This document shows positions 17,210 through 26,368 of a stretch of DNA of 64,000 nucleotides, piece after piece. Made by a program: the position numbers and the translations under genes. The notes below the pieces were generated by a model. That model was not told where the DNA came from. It did no database searches and saw nothing but the letters and a program-made list of their open reading frames with translations. This stretch comes from Algoriphagus sp. (GTDB lineage: Bacteria; Bacteroidota; Bacteroidia; Cytophagales; Cyclobacteriaceae). How positions within the stretch are numbered: the stretch's first letter is position 1; every line of letters begins with the position of its first letter. The stretch is taken from positions 1 to 64,000 of the forward strand of contig NZ_JAQWXX010000132.1 of the NCBI RefSeq assembly GCF_029254265.1, given 5' to 3'.

Positions 17210-19660
17210 ATGAAAATCATCAAGTTTGGTGGCTCATCCGTAGCGAACCATGACAACATTAAACGAGTTTTTTCAATTCTTCAGGAAAAACTGAAACGAA
17301 GCGAAATCGCCGTTATTTTTTCAGCTTTTGGGGGTGTTACCGAGAGTCTTTTAGAGATTGCCAGATTGGCTAGGGAGGGAGATGAAACGTATCGAGACCT
17401 CCTTCAAACACTGGAAGAAAAACATTTGATGCTTGTCAGACAGCTCATTGGAGTGCATAATCAGTCTACTGTCATGACTTATGTCAAAGTCCGATTTAAA
17501 GAATTGGAGGATCTCTTTCACGGTATCTATTTAATCAAGGAAAACTCACCACGCACACTAGATTATGTCGCAAGTTTTGGAGAGCGTTTGTCCGCATTTA
17601 TTTTGGCCGAGGCCCTTTCGGCTCAAGGAGTGCGAACTCAGTTTTTGGATGCAAGGGATGTGATCAGGACAAATGATCGATTTGGTCAGGCGAAAGTGGA
17701 CTTTGAAACTACCAACTCTCAAATCAAATCCTACTTTGGTAAGCATGAAGGAGTCAAAGTGATCACAGGATTTATTGCTTCCACAGCAAAGGGCGAAACC
17801 ACTACATTAGGTAGATCTGGCTCAGATTATACTGCAGCGATTTTTGCGGGAGCTTTGGAAGCGACAGACTTGGAGATCTGGACAGATGTTTCCGGAGTTT
17901 TGACTTCAGATCCAAGGTTGGTTTATACTGCATTTACCATTCCCCAGTTGAGTTATAGTGAGGCGATGGAGCTTTCGCATTTCGGTGCCAAAGTGATTTT
18001 CCCTGCAACTATGCAGCCGGCGATGAAGCGGAATATTCCGATTTACATCAAGAATACTTTTGAGCCTGAAAACCCTGGAACTCTGATTAATGGGGATGTG
18101 AGTGTAGGGCCATTGATAAAGGGAATCAGCTCAATTTCAAATATTTCCATGGTCACTGTGCAGGGAGCTGGTTTGATGGATTCTGCTGGAGCAAGTAGTA
18201 GGGTTTTTAAAGCTTTGGCAGAAGCAAAAGTTACAATACTCCTAATTTCACAAGCATCTTCCGAGCATAGCATTTGTCTTGCGATAAAGTCTCACGAGGC
18301 ATTTTTAGCCAAAGAATCGGTAGAAAAAGAGTTTTATTATGAGATCAAATCCGGTGAGATGGATGAGGTAACTCTGCTTCATAATCTAGCAACCATCGCG
18401 GTGGTAGGAGAAAATATGAAACATAATCCAGGAGCTTCTGGAAGAATGTTTCGTGCCTTAGGTAGAAATAATATCAACGTCGCTGCGATTGCGCAGGGTA
18501 GTTCGGAGTTAAATATTTCTGCGGTAATTCCCCAAGCAGATCTTCAAAAAGCACTGAATGCGTTGCATGAGGCATTTTTTCTCTCAGAAAATAAAGTTTT
18601 ACACGTGTTTTTGGTAGGGACAGGATTGATTGGGCAGGCGCTTATCAAGATGATTGCCAATCAGCAAGAAAAACTCCGTGGCGACAACGAACTGGATATT
18701 CAAATTCACGGCTTGGCAAATAGTAGATATATGGCCTTCCATGAAGATGGATTTGATTTGAAAAATCCATATCAACTTAGTGATACAGATGATAAAACTG
18801 ATCTCAATCGATTTATCGAAAAGATGGAAGAGATGAACTTCTCGAATTCTGTTTTTGTGGATTGTACCGCCAGTCAGGATGTAGCTGAGCTGTATTCTAA
18901 AATTTTGGAAGCGAAAGTTGCCATCGTAACTCCAAATAAAAAGGCAAATTCCGGATCGATGGAAAATTACTTGGCCTTGAAAAAAATCGCGAAAAAACGA
19001 GGAGTCAAATTCCTCTATGAAACGAATGTTGCGGCTGGTCTTCCTGTAATTAATACATTACAAGATTTAATGCTTTCAGGAGATAAAGTCATTCGGATTG
19101 AAGCAGTATTGAGTGGTTCGATGAATTTCATTTTCTCAGAACTCGAGAAAGGTGATCCATTCTCTGAAGTAGTGAAGCTCGCCAAGGAAAAAGGTTATAC
19201 CGAGCCTGATCCTAGAGATGATCTCAGCGGAATGGATGTGGCCCGTAAAATATTGATTTTGGGTAGAGAAGCAGAGCAGACTTTGGAATTTGATAATATT
19301 ACGATTCAGAGCATGGTTCCGGAGGATTGCCAAAAGGCAAGCTCTGTTACAGAGTTTTTCGAAAAACTCCAAGGGCACGATCAGTCCTTTTTAGATCTCT
19401 TGAAGGCCGCAGAAGCAAAAGGAGAAAAGCTCAGATTCATGGCTACTTTAGAAAATGGAAAAGCTAAAGTGGGATTGAATTCGCTGCCAAATTCACATCC
19501 TTTTAGTTCCTTGAGTGGAAGTGATAATATGATTCTTTTAACCACAGATCGGTACCTAGATCGACCGATGATTATTCGTGGACCAGGAGCAGGAGCAGAT
19601 GTGACCGCTGCAGGAGTTTTTGCAGATGTGATTCGAATCGGTAACTATACTCGAGAATAA
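17210..19660 (+). CDS. thrA: Bifunctional aspartokinase / homoserine dehydrogenase
   Basis: ThrA catalyses the first and third steps from aspartate to homoserine. The aspartokinase domain starts KFGGSSVANHDNIKR (residues 4-18) with TTLGRSGSDYTAA near 200; two ACT-type regulatory segments follow (about 310-450, including VAVVGENMKHNPGASGRMFRAL); the homoserine dehydrogenase half runs from LHVFLVGTGLIGQAL (about 464) to the end, with VTPNKKAN and the SGSMNFIFSELEKG catalytic region. 816 residues is typical. Its TAA overlaps the thrB ATG by one base, indicating translational coupling. Threonine feedback through the ACT domains is known for the family. Confidence 0.95.
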   Translation: MKIIKFGGSSVANHDNIKRVFSILQEKLKRSEIAVIFSAFGGVTESLLEIARLAREGDETYRDLLQTLEEKHLMLVRQLIGVHNQSTVMTYVKVRFKELEDLFHGIYLIKENSPRTLDYVASFGERLSAFILAEALSAQGVRTQFLDARDVIRTNDRFGQAKVDFETTNSQIKSYFGKHEGVKVITGFIASTAKGETTTLGRSGSDYTAAIFAGALEATDLEIWTDVSGVLTSDPRLVYTAFTIPQLSYSEAMELSHFGAKVIFPATMQPAMKRNIPIYIKNTFEPENPGTLINGDVSVGPLIKGISSISNISMVTVQGAGLMDSAGASSRVFKALAEAKVTILLISQASSEHSICLAIKSHEAFLAKESVEKEFYYEIKSGEMDEVTLLHNLATIAVVGENMKHNPGASGRMFRALGRNNINVAAIAQGSSELNISAVIPQADLQKALNALHEAFFLSENKVLHVFLVGTGLIGQALIKMIANQQEKLRGDNELDIQIHGLANSRYMAFHEDGFDLKNPYQLSDTDDKTDLNRFIEKMEEMNFSNSVFVDCTASQDVAELYSKILEAKVAIVTPNKKANSGSMENYLALKKIAKKRGVKFLYETNVAAGLPVINTLQDLMLSGDKVIRIEAVLSGSMNFIFSELEKGDPFSEVVKLAKEKGYTEPDPRDDLSGMDVARKILILGREAEQTLEFDNITIQSMVPEDCQKASSVTEFFEKLQGHDQSFLDLLKAAEAKGEKLRFMATLENGKAKVGLNSLPNSHPFSSLSGSDNMILLTTDRYLDRPMIIRGPGAGADVTAAGVFADVIRIGNYTRE

Positions 19661-20592
19661 TGAAATCTGTCAAAGCCTTTGCCCCAGCTACTGTAGCCAA
19701 CGTTTCTTGCGGTTTCGATATTCTTGGATTTGCCATCGATGCGATGGGGGATACAGTCGAACTTGTGCTCAAAGACGAGCCTGGACTTCGGGTAGTTTCT
19801 ATTGAAGGAGATCAAGGAAGGTTGCCTTTGGAAGCTTCCAAAAACGCCTGCGCAGTGGCAATTCAAGCCATGCTTGATGAACTAGGGATTAATCCTGGGA
19901 TTGACATATATCTTAAAAAGGGTTTGCCGCTAGGATCAGGAATGGGGTCAAGTGCAGCTAGTGCAGTGGCAGCAATAGTGGCTGCCAATGAGCTTTTGGC
20001 GAATCCTTTTGATAAAAAAGATTTACTCCCCTTTGCGATCGTTTCCGAAAAAGTGGCTTGTGGAGCTGGACATGCTGATAATGTAGCTCCTAGCTTATTG
20101 GGTGGGTTTGTTTTGATTCGTGATTATCACCCATTGGATGTGATCAAATTACATGTTCCAGATCAATTGTACTGTACGCTGTTGCATCCTCACTTTGAGT
20201 TGAATACTGCGGATTCCAGATCGGTATTGCGAGATCAAATCCCGATGAAAGTATCTACTATTCAGTCTGGTAATGTTGCCGGTTTGATTGCTGGATTGTA
20301 TCAGGAAGATTATGATTTGATTTCTCGGTCTCTCAAGGATGTGATTGCGGAGCCCTATCGTGCAGTTTTAATTCCTGGATTTTATGAGATCCGAGAGGCT
20401 TTAAAAGATGCTGGAGCATTGGGGGTGGGGATTTCAGGGTCTGGACCTACACTTTTTGCACTTTCCAAAGGGGTAGGGAATTCAGCTAAAATCGCAGCTG
20501 CGGCACAAGAAATCTATCAAACCATCGGTTTGGAAGTAGACACCTATTTCTCAAAAATCAACACTCAAGGGGCTTATGTGATTCAGGGTTAA
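19660..20592 (+). CDS. thrB: Homoserine kinase
   Basis: A GHMP-family kinase that phosphorylates homoserine for threonine synthesis. The 310 residues show the family start VKAFAPATVANVSCGFDILGFA, the ATP-binding LPLGSGMGSSAASAVAA near residue 90 and the C-terminal ALGVGISGSGPTLFAL. It is fused translationally to thrA (TAATG) and followed by thrC after 44 bases. Confidence 0.95.
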   Translation: MKSVKAFAPATVANVSCGFDILGFAIDAMGDTVELVLKDEPGLRVVSIEGDQGRLPLEASKNACAVAIQAMLDELGINPGIDIYLKKGLPLGSGMGSSAASAVAAIVAANELLANPFDKKDLLPFAIVSEKVACGAGHADNVAPSLLGGFVLIRDYHPLDVIKLHVPDQLYCTLLHPHFELNTADSRSVLRDQIPMKVSTIQSGNVAGLIAGLYQEDYDLISRSLKDVIAEPYRAVLIPGFYEIREALKDAGALGVGISGSGPTLFALSKGVGNSAKIAAAAQEIYQTIGLEVDTYFSKINTQGAYVIQG

Positions 20593-20636
20593 CCCGGAAA
20601 AATGTACCCAAGTTTTAATTAGTAGCACTTCTCCGT

Positions 20637-21935
20637 ATGAAATTTTATAGCACATCCAATTCCTCCCACAAGGTTTCACTTTCTGAAGCTGTAATTAAAG
20701 GTTTGGCTCCGGATCAAGGATTATATATGCCTGAGGAGATTCCAATTTTGGAGGAATCTTTCTATGCGGACTTTTCAACAATGACTTTTCAGGAGATTGG
20801 CTATAAAGTCATTGATGCGCTTTTTTCTTCTGCACTTAGTGATTCTCAAATCAGGGAGTTAGTAGATCATACATTGGTTTTTGATGCGCCACTAGTGGAG
20901 GTGAAACATGATGTCTACAGTTTGGAGCTTTTTCATGGACCAACGCTGGCATTTAAGGATTTTGGAGCTCGGTTTTGTTCAAAATTGATGAGCATGCTAC
21001 TAACTAAATCGGATCAAAAAGTTCGAGTCTTGGTGGCAACATCCGGAGATACAGGAAGTGCCGTTGCAAATGGTTTCCTTGGTGTGGAGGGAGTGGAAGT
21101 GATTATTCTTTTTCCGAAAGGAAAAGTAAGTGAGTTACAAGAAAAGCAGTTTACGACCTTGGGTCAGAATATCATTTCTCTGGAAGTGGAAGGTGTTTTT
21201 GATGATTGCCAGCGAATGGTGAAAGAAGCTTTTCTCGATCCTGAATTGAACCAGAAATTGCTTCTGACTTCGGCGAATTCGATCAATATTGCCCGTTGGA
21301 TTCCACAGTGTTTGTATTATTTCTATGCCTTTTCAAGACTTCCAAAAAATGGCAAAAAGGTTGTTTTTTCTGTACCAAGTGGGAATTTTGGGAATTTGGC
21401 TGCGGGTATTTTAGCGCAAAAAATGGGTTTGCCAATCGACCATTTCGTGGCTGCAACCAATGAAAATAAAGTGGTTCCTCAGTTTTTGTCTGGTGATGCA
21501 TTTTTGGCAAAGCCATCTGTTCAGACAGTTTCCAACAGTATGGATGTAGGAAATCCAAGTAATTTCCCGAGACTTTTGGCTTTATATGATTTCGATGAAA
21601 ATCGCTTAAAGCAGCAGGTCTCCGGCGCTTTTTATTCCGATTCAGAAACTGTGAAAGCAATTCAAAAAGTCAATGAAATAGGATACACTCTTGATCCACA
21701 TGGAGCGGTGGGTTATTTAGGCTTGGTTGATTTTATGAAGGATAACCCGGGCTTTCAAGGAGTATTTTTAGAAACTGCGCACCCTGGAAAATTCAGAGAC
21801 GTGGTGGAAAAAGCACTGGGAGAAAAACTTGTCTTGCCCGAGCGATTAGCAGCTTTTCTGAAAGGAGAGAAAAAGGTGATTCCGATGGAGAATGATTTTG
21901 AGGAGTTTAAGGGGTTTTTGGAAAACCTGGCATAA
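20637..21935 (+). CDS. thrC: Threonine synthase
   Basis: A PLP enzyme that converts O-phosphohomoserine to threonine. The N-terminal YSTSNSSHKVSLSEAVIKGLAPDQGLYMPE motif, the PLP-lysine block FHGPTLAFKDFGARF near residue 100 and the phosphate-binding ATSGDTGSAVANGF identify it. 432 residues fits the bacterial class. It closes the thrABC operon; the convergent Fic gene ends three bases away. Confidence 0.95.
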   Translation: MKFYSTSNSSHKVSLSEAVIKGLAPDQGLYMPEEIPILEESFYADFSTMTFQEIGYKVIDALFSSALSDSQIRELVDHTLVFDAPLVEVKHDVYSLELFHGPTLAFKDFGARFCSKLMSMLLTKSDQKVRVLVATSGDTGSAVANGFLGVEGVEVIILFPKGKVSELQEKQFTTLGQNIISLEVEGVFDDCQRMVKEAFLDPELNQKLLLTSANSINIARWIPQCLYYFYAFSRLPKNGKKVVFSVPSGNFGNLAAGILAQKMGLPIDHFVAATNENKVVPQFLSGDAFLAKPSVQTVSNSMDVGNPSNFPRLLALYDFDENRLKQQVSGAFYSDSETVKAIQKVNEIGYTLDPHGAVGYLGLVDFMKDNPGFQGVFLETAHPGKFRDVVEKALGEKLVLPERLAAFLKGEKKVIPMENDFEEFKGFLENLA

Positions 21936-21938
21936 TAA

Positions 21939-22913
21939 TTATTTGGTTTTATTTAAGGAATACCTCATTTGATTTCCCTCACCTTCAGCTAAAAACATTT
22001 TTTTTTCCACTGCCTTTTTCAAGTCGCGACTTGCTGTTGCAGATGATAAGCTTTTAAACACTTCCATATAATCTTTTCTGCTGAATTCATTTTTGCCTAA
22101 GGTCAAAAAGTAGGAAATGCGCTCATCAGAAGTTAACGTTCTACCGGTAATTTTGAGCATGTTTTCAAGTGAACTATCGATGATTCGAAGCATGTATTCA
22201 ATGAAAACAGTGGATTTTCCAGCTTTGTCACTTGCAGCTAAAGCTTGATAGTACTCTTCTTGGCTTTGACTGATTAATGTTTCAAAAGGTAGAAATTCAA
22301 AAACTGAATACCGCTCTTTTAAAATGATGGTTTGCCAAAGTCGTCCCATTCTTCCATTTCCATCTAGAAACGGGTGAATGAATTCCATTTCATAATGAAA
22401 AACACAGCTTTTGATCAATGCCAGTTCTTGGTCATTTTTAAGGTAATTGAACAGATCTTTCATCAATCCTGGGACATTTTGAGCGGGTGGAGCTAAGTGG
22501 GCTACCTGAGAACCTTTTACGACTCCAACACCTGAAGTTCGGTATTTTCCAGGTTGAGTTATTAATCCTTTCATCAGTGAGCCATGAGCAGAAAGGAAGG
22601 ATTTCTCTGAAACAGATTTTAATGAATCTAAACTTTCATAAACAGCAATAGCATTGATGACTTCGGTAATGTCTTTTTGTGGACCAATAATGCGTTTATT
22701 GTCAACCAATGCAGTTATTTGTTCTTCAGAAAGGGTATTTCCCTCGATTTGTAGAGAGGAATGAATAGTCTTAATTTTATTTTGCTTCCGAAGCTGAGGC
22801 GATTGTTTGTCTAAAAAAAGTGTATTTGCCGCTCCGATTTTCTCAGAGATCGAGCTTATATATTTTAAAATATTAGAAGTTATATCGTAAGGAGGCCTCA
22901 TTGATAGTATCAT
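21939..22913 (-). CDS. Fic family protein with C-terminal winged helix
   Basis: A Fic-domain enzyme, expected to transfer AMP (or another nucleotide part) to a target protein. The catalytic motif HPFLDGNGRMGR lies at about residue 175. An N-terminal inhibitory motif SLQIEGN matches (S/T)xxxE(G/N), the class II type in which the inhibitory helix precedes the Fic core. The C-terminal 80 residues look like a winged helix (YFLTLGKNEFSRKDYMEVFKSLSSATASRDLKKAVEK). The ATG at 22913 lies inside a perfect palindrome; the Met at 22901 (MRPPYDITSN) is an equally good start. No partner antitoxin gene is adjacent. Target unknown. Confidence 0.9.
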   Translation of the reverse strand: MILSMRPPYDITSNILKYISSISEKIGAANTLFLDKQSPQLRKQNKIKTIHSSLQIEGNTLSEEQITALVDNKRIIGPQKDITEVINAIAVYESLDSLKSVSEKSFLSAHGSLMKGLITQPGKYRTSGVGVVKGSQVAHLAPPAQNVPGLMKDLFNYLKNDQELALIKSCVFHYEMEFIHPFLDGNGRMGRLWQTIILKERYSVFEFLPFETLISQSQEEYYQALAASDKAGKSTVFIEYMLRIIDSSLENMLKITGRTLTSDERISYFLTLGKNEFSRKDYMEVFKSLSSATASRDLKKAVEKKMFLAEGEGNQMRYSLNKTK

Positions 22914-22926
22914 TTGATACTATCAA
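22901..22926 (-). promoter_or_regulatory. Palindromic operator at the Fic gene start
   Basis: Perfect inverted repeat TTGATAGTATCA (22901-22912) and TGATACTATCAA (22915-22926) with a 2-base centre. It overlaps the first possible start codon and touches a -7-like box. Its position suggests repression, possibly by the Fic protein's own winged helix. Confidence 0.65.
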
Positions 22927-22931
22927 AGTTA
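22924..22931 (-). promoter_or_regulatory. Candidate -7 box of the Fic gene
   Basis: On the minus strand TAACTTTG matches TAnnTTTG; its last three bases lie within the palindromic operator. No convincing -33 element is seen. Confidence 0.45.
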
Positions 22932-22982
22932 AAATAATTGGCAAGAAGTAATAAAAAATAAAACTAGTTTTTAGGAGCTGAC

Positions 22983-23957
22983 TTACTTCTTCCGCTCAAT
23001 AGTATAATCCACTAATGCTGCCATTGACGTTTTATATTCCGATTCTGGGAATTGATTCAAAATAACCATCGCCTCTTCGTAAAATCGATACATGGCTTCT
23101 TTGGCGTAATTTAATCCGCCGCTTTTTTTAACAAAGTCAATGACTTCGTTGACCGCTTTTTTATTATCGCTTTTATTTCGGATCAAACTAATAATCCGTC
23201 TTTTCTCAAACCAATCTGCCTGAGAAAGTGCGTAAATCAGCGGCAAAGTCATCTTTTTCTCTTTGATATCGATACCAACTGGCTTACCAATTTCATCATC
23301 ACCATAGTCAAAAAGATCGTCTTTGATCTGGAAAGCCATCCCTACTTTTTCCCCAAAAGTCCGCATCTGTTGGATAGTCTCTATACTGCTAGCTGTACTT
23401 GATGCTCCCACGGCACAGCAGGAAGCCATTAAGCTTGCTGTCTTTTGGCGAATGATCTGATAGTAAACTTCTTCTGTGATATCGAGTTTTCGGGCTTTGG
23501 CGATTTGAAGGAGTTCGCCTTCAGACATTTCCTTTACTGCATTTGATACAATTTTCAACAGATGAAAATCATCGTTGTCTACGCTAAGCAAAAGTCCTCG
23601 GGATAATAGGAAATCCCCAACCAACACGGCTATCTTATTTTTCCACAAGGCATTTACGGAGAAGAAACCTCTTCGATAGTTTGCGTCATCGACTACATCG
23701 TCGTGAACGAGCGTGGCAGTATGTAGCAGTTCAATAAGTGCTGCTCCCCGATGTGTGGACTCGTTAATACCACCTGTCAATCCAGCGCTTAAGAAAACGA
23801 ACATAGGCCGCATTTGCTTACCCTTTCGCTTCACGATGTAATTCATGATATGATCGAGAAGTTTGACTTTGCTTTTCATCAAGTCTTTAAACTTGAGTTC
23901 AAACTCAGTCATTTCGGAAGCAATCGGATCTTGTATTTGCTTGAGGTCTGCTTTCAT
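22983..23957 (-). CDS. Polyprenyl (trans-isoprenyl) diphosphate synthase
   Basis: A 324-residue all-alpha prenyl transferase that chains IPP onto an allylic diphosphate, probably for the menaquinone side chain. The first aspartate-rich motif is TLVHDDVVDDANYRRG near residue 82 (DDxxD) with preceding GKQMRPMFVFLSAG, and the second is FQIKDDLFDYGDDEIGKP near 210. Length fits the medium/long-chain type (octaprenyl-like), but product length cannot be read from the motifs alone. Confidence 0.9.
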   Translation of the reverse strand: MKADLKQIQDPIASEMTEFELKFKDLMKSKVKLLDHIMNYIVKRKGKQMRPMFVFLSAGLTGGINESTHRGAALIELLHTATLVHDDVVDDANYRRGFFSVNALWKNKIAVLVGDFLLSRGLLLSVDNDDFHLLKIVSNAVKEMSEGELLQIAKARKLDITEEVYYQIIRQKTASLMASCCAVGASSTASSIETIQQMRTFGEKVGMAFQIKDDLFDYGDDEIGKPVGIDIKEKKMTLPLIYALSQADWFEKRRIISLIRNKSDNKKAVNEVIDFVKKSGGLNYAKEAMYRFYEEAMVILNQFPESEYKTSMAALVDYTIERKK

Positions 23958-24108
23958 CAGGTCTTTGATAGCGTAAAAATACTACCCTTTCTTTCTTGGG
24001 CAATAGTAATCAGTATATAGACATTGAAACAGTCTAAAATCGTTATCGTTTTCAAAATTTCGTATTTTGTTTATGATATCCCAGTATCTATCACAAAACC
24101 TACGCATT

Positions 24109-24588
24109 ATGAAAAATCTTAAAATTGAAATTAAGTGGGCGTTTCTATTTTCTCTGGCCACATTGTTATGGATGGTTGTGGAGAAATCCCTCGGCTGGCA
24201 TGATGAAAAAATCGGAGACCATGCCTCTCTGACAAATATTTTTGCAGTAGTGGCGATTACACTTTATGTTTTTGCTTTGCTAGATAAAAAGCGAAATTAT
24301 TTCAAGGGAGTCATGAATTACAAACAAGGCTTTGCTTCTGGTGCGATTCTATCGGTATTTATAGCAATTCTTAGTCCCTTGACACAGTACATTATCAATA
24401 AATTTATAACTCCGGATTATTTCAACAACATAATCGATTATTCGGTAAGTGCCGGAGAAATGAAACGAGAAGCAGCAGAAGCCTATTTTAATATTCAAAG
24501 CTATATGGTTCAAGCCTCTGTTGGAGCTTTGCTTATGGGGTTGGTTACAACTGCTATTTTAGCATTTTTTCTAAAATCAAAAGGTTAA
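24109..24588 (+). CDS. DUF4199 family membrane protein
   Basis: A 159-residue inner-membrane protein with four hydrophobic segments (about 7-25, 42-56, 74-95 and 135-156), fitting the Bacteroidetes DUF4199 family of unknown function (NYFKGVMNYKQGFASGAILS is the typical central block). The ORF track begins with a TTG at 24067 and an ATG exists at 24073, but a -7-like TATTTTG occupies 24063-24069; the ATG at 24109 gives the family start MKNLKIEIKW. Confidence 0.8.
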   Translation: MKNLKIEIKWAFLFSLATLLWMVVEKSLGWHDEKIGDHASLTNIFAVVAITLYVFALLDKKRNYFKGVMNYKQGFASGAILSVFIAILSPLTQYIINKFITPDYFNNIIDYSVSAGEMKREAAEAYFNIQSYMVQASVGALLMGLVTTAILAFFLKSKG

Positions 24589-24637
24589 TTTCAGATCTTC
24601 TCTCTTTTGATAATTCGGGGGCAGAAGGTCTTTTGAT

Positions 24638-24645
24638 TATCTTTG
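24638..24645 (+). promoter_or_regulatory. Candidate -7 box for the acyltransferase-gpsA pair
   Basis: TATCTTTG matches TAnnTTTG exactly, 28 bases before the TTG start codon. No clear -33 box at the right distance. Confidence 0.4.
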
Positions 24646-24673
24646 ATGAAATTTTTAAAAATAGAAACTCGCT

Positions 24674-26368
24674 TTGGAGGAGAAATACATCAAACATCGA
24701 TACGAACCAATACTTCCAAGTAAGGAAGAATGGCCGGTTGTAAAACTGGCTAGAGAGCGTAAAGAATTTGTAAAAAAAGTCGCTGACCTAGCAGAAAATA
24801 GAATTCTTAAACAAACTGGGAATAATCCTGAAATCCTTAAAGAGGAACTTGAGACGACGCTTTATAGAGAAAAGCTCCGCATCAAGCAAAACCCATGGGT
24901 GGTGGATCCGGATGATGAGGGGGAGTTTTGGGGAGAAGTGAAGTCTTCCTTGCTACATATCAGTAGTGAAGAGAAAAAGACTAGTCGATTCGAAGGCTAT
25001 AAGGCCGTTCTCAATAAAATCACGAATAGATACGCAGAGGAAATCGCCAGTAATTTCAAAGCGACTCACTATAAATTTACACGTAGCGTGGTGACCTATG
25101 GATTTTCCAGATTGTTGAATGCAGCTCGGGTAAAGGGTATTAAGTCTATTTTTAGCAATCAATATACGCTTCAGGATAAAATTCAGATTACTGGAGAAAC
25201 TGATCAGATTCGAGATCTGGCCACCAAGGGGACGATCGTCATGGTTCCTACACATTTTAGTAATTTGGACAGTATTTTGATTGGTTGGATTATTTCCGTT
25301 TTGGGATTGCCTCCGTTTATCTATGGAGCTGGTTTAAACCTATTTAATATTTCCATTTTTGCTTACTTCATGAATGCCTTGGGTGCTTATAAAGTGGATC
25401 GCAGAAAAAAGAATCTGATGTATTTGGAGACTTTGAAGACTTATTCCAAAGAAGCTATTCAGTTTGGTTGCCATAGTTTGTTTTTTCCCGGAGGTACAAG
25501 ATCCAGAAGTGGCACGATCGAATCCAGATTGAAGTTAGGTTTGCTAAGTACTGCAATTGAAGCTCAGCGTGCCAATTACCAAGCGGGGAATAATGAGATA
25601 TCTGGAAAAATATTCATTGTTCCAGTTACGATCAACTATCATTTTGTGCTGGAGGCTCCAAGTTTGATCCGCGATCACCTAAGTTCTACAGGTCAAGAGC
25701 GTTATTACAAAGAGAACGATGAGTTCTCGACCTCATATAAGATTTCGAAGTTTTTGGTCAAGTTTTTTACCAAGGGATCTGATATTTCTGTCTCTATCGG
25801 CAAAGCGATGGACGTCCTTGGTAATTATGTAGACCAAGATGGCAGAACAATTGACAAGAATGGAAGGCAAATTCATACCCGAGACTATTTTATGTCTGAC
25901 GGAGTGGTGACGGTAGATCAGCAGCGCGAAGAAGAATACACGAATATGCTTGGAAAGCGAATAGTTGAGGAATTTCACAAAATCAATCGTGTTTTTAGTT
26001 CACATTTGGTTTCATTCACTGCCTTTGAAATGATCAAGAGGAAAAATCAGAAACTTGATTTGTTTGAATTATTACGTCTTCCTGAGGAGGATTTGATTAT
26101 TTCGTATGAAGAATTCAAACAAGAATGTCAAAATGTTTTGAATGCAATTTTTGAATTAAAATCTCAAAACTTGATCAAAACAGCTCCTCATATGAACCGA
26201 GATATTGAAGAGATTATTAGTCATGGGATGGATAATGTAGGAATGTATCATGCCAAACGCCCTCTGGTGAAGGATTCTTTAGGAAATATCACAACTCAAG
26301 ACATGAGTTTACTCTATTTTTATCACAACAGACTGACAGGATATGGACTCGAAAAACTCTTCAAATGA
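24674..26368 (+). CDS. PlsB/PlsC-like phospholipid acyltransferase
   Basis: A 564-residue membrane-associated acyltransferase of the glycerolipid family. The catalytic HxxxxD motif appears as THFSNLDSIL near residue 195 and the substrate motif FFPGGTRSRSG near 275 (FPEGTR in most relatives). It is smaller than E. coli PlsB (about 800) but larger than PlsC (about 250), with long extra N- and C-terminal parts. The frame has no ATG near the 5' end; it begins with TTG at 24674, just after an in-frame TAG at 24662. Its end overlaps gpsA by 26 bases, so substrate supply (glycerol-3-phosphate) and acylation are linked. Confidence 0.85.
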   Translation: MEEKYIKHRYEPILPSKEEWPVVKLARERKEFVKKVADLAENRILKQTGNNPEILKEELETTLYREKLRIKQNPWVVDPDDEGEFWGEVKSSLLHISSEEKKTSRFEGYKAVLNKITNRYAEEIASNFKATHYKFTRSVVTYGFSRLLNAARVKGIKSIFSNQYTLQDKIQITGETDQIRDLATKGTIVMVPTHFSNLDSILIGWIISVLGLPPFIYGAGLNLFNISIFAYFMNALGAYKVDRRKKNLMYLETLKTYSKEAIQFGCHSLFFPGGTRSRSGTIESRLKLGLLSTAIEAQRANYQAGNNEISGKIFIVPVTINYHFVLEAPSLIRDHLSSTGQERYYKENDEFSTSYKISKFLVKFFTKGSDISVSIGKAMDVLGNYVDQDGRTIDKNGRQIHTRDYFMSDGVVTVDQQREEEYTNMLGKRIVEEFHKINRVFSSHLVSFTAFEMIKRKNQKLDLFELLRLPEEDLIISYEEFKQECQNVLNAIFELKSQNLIKTAPHMNRDIEEIISHGMDNVGMYHAKRPLVKDSLGNITTQDMSLLYFYHNRLTGYGLEKLFK

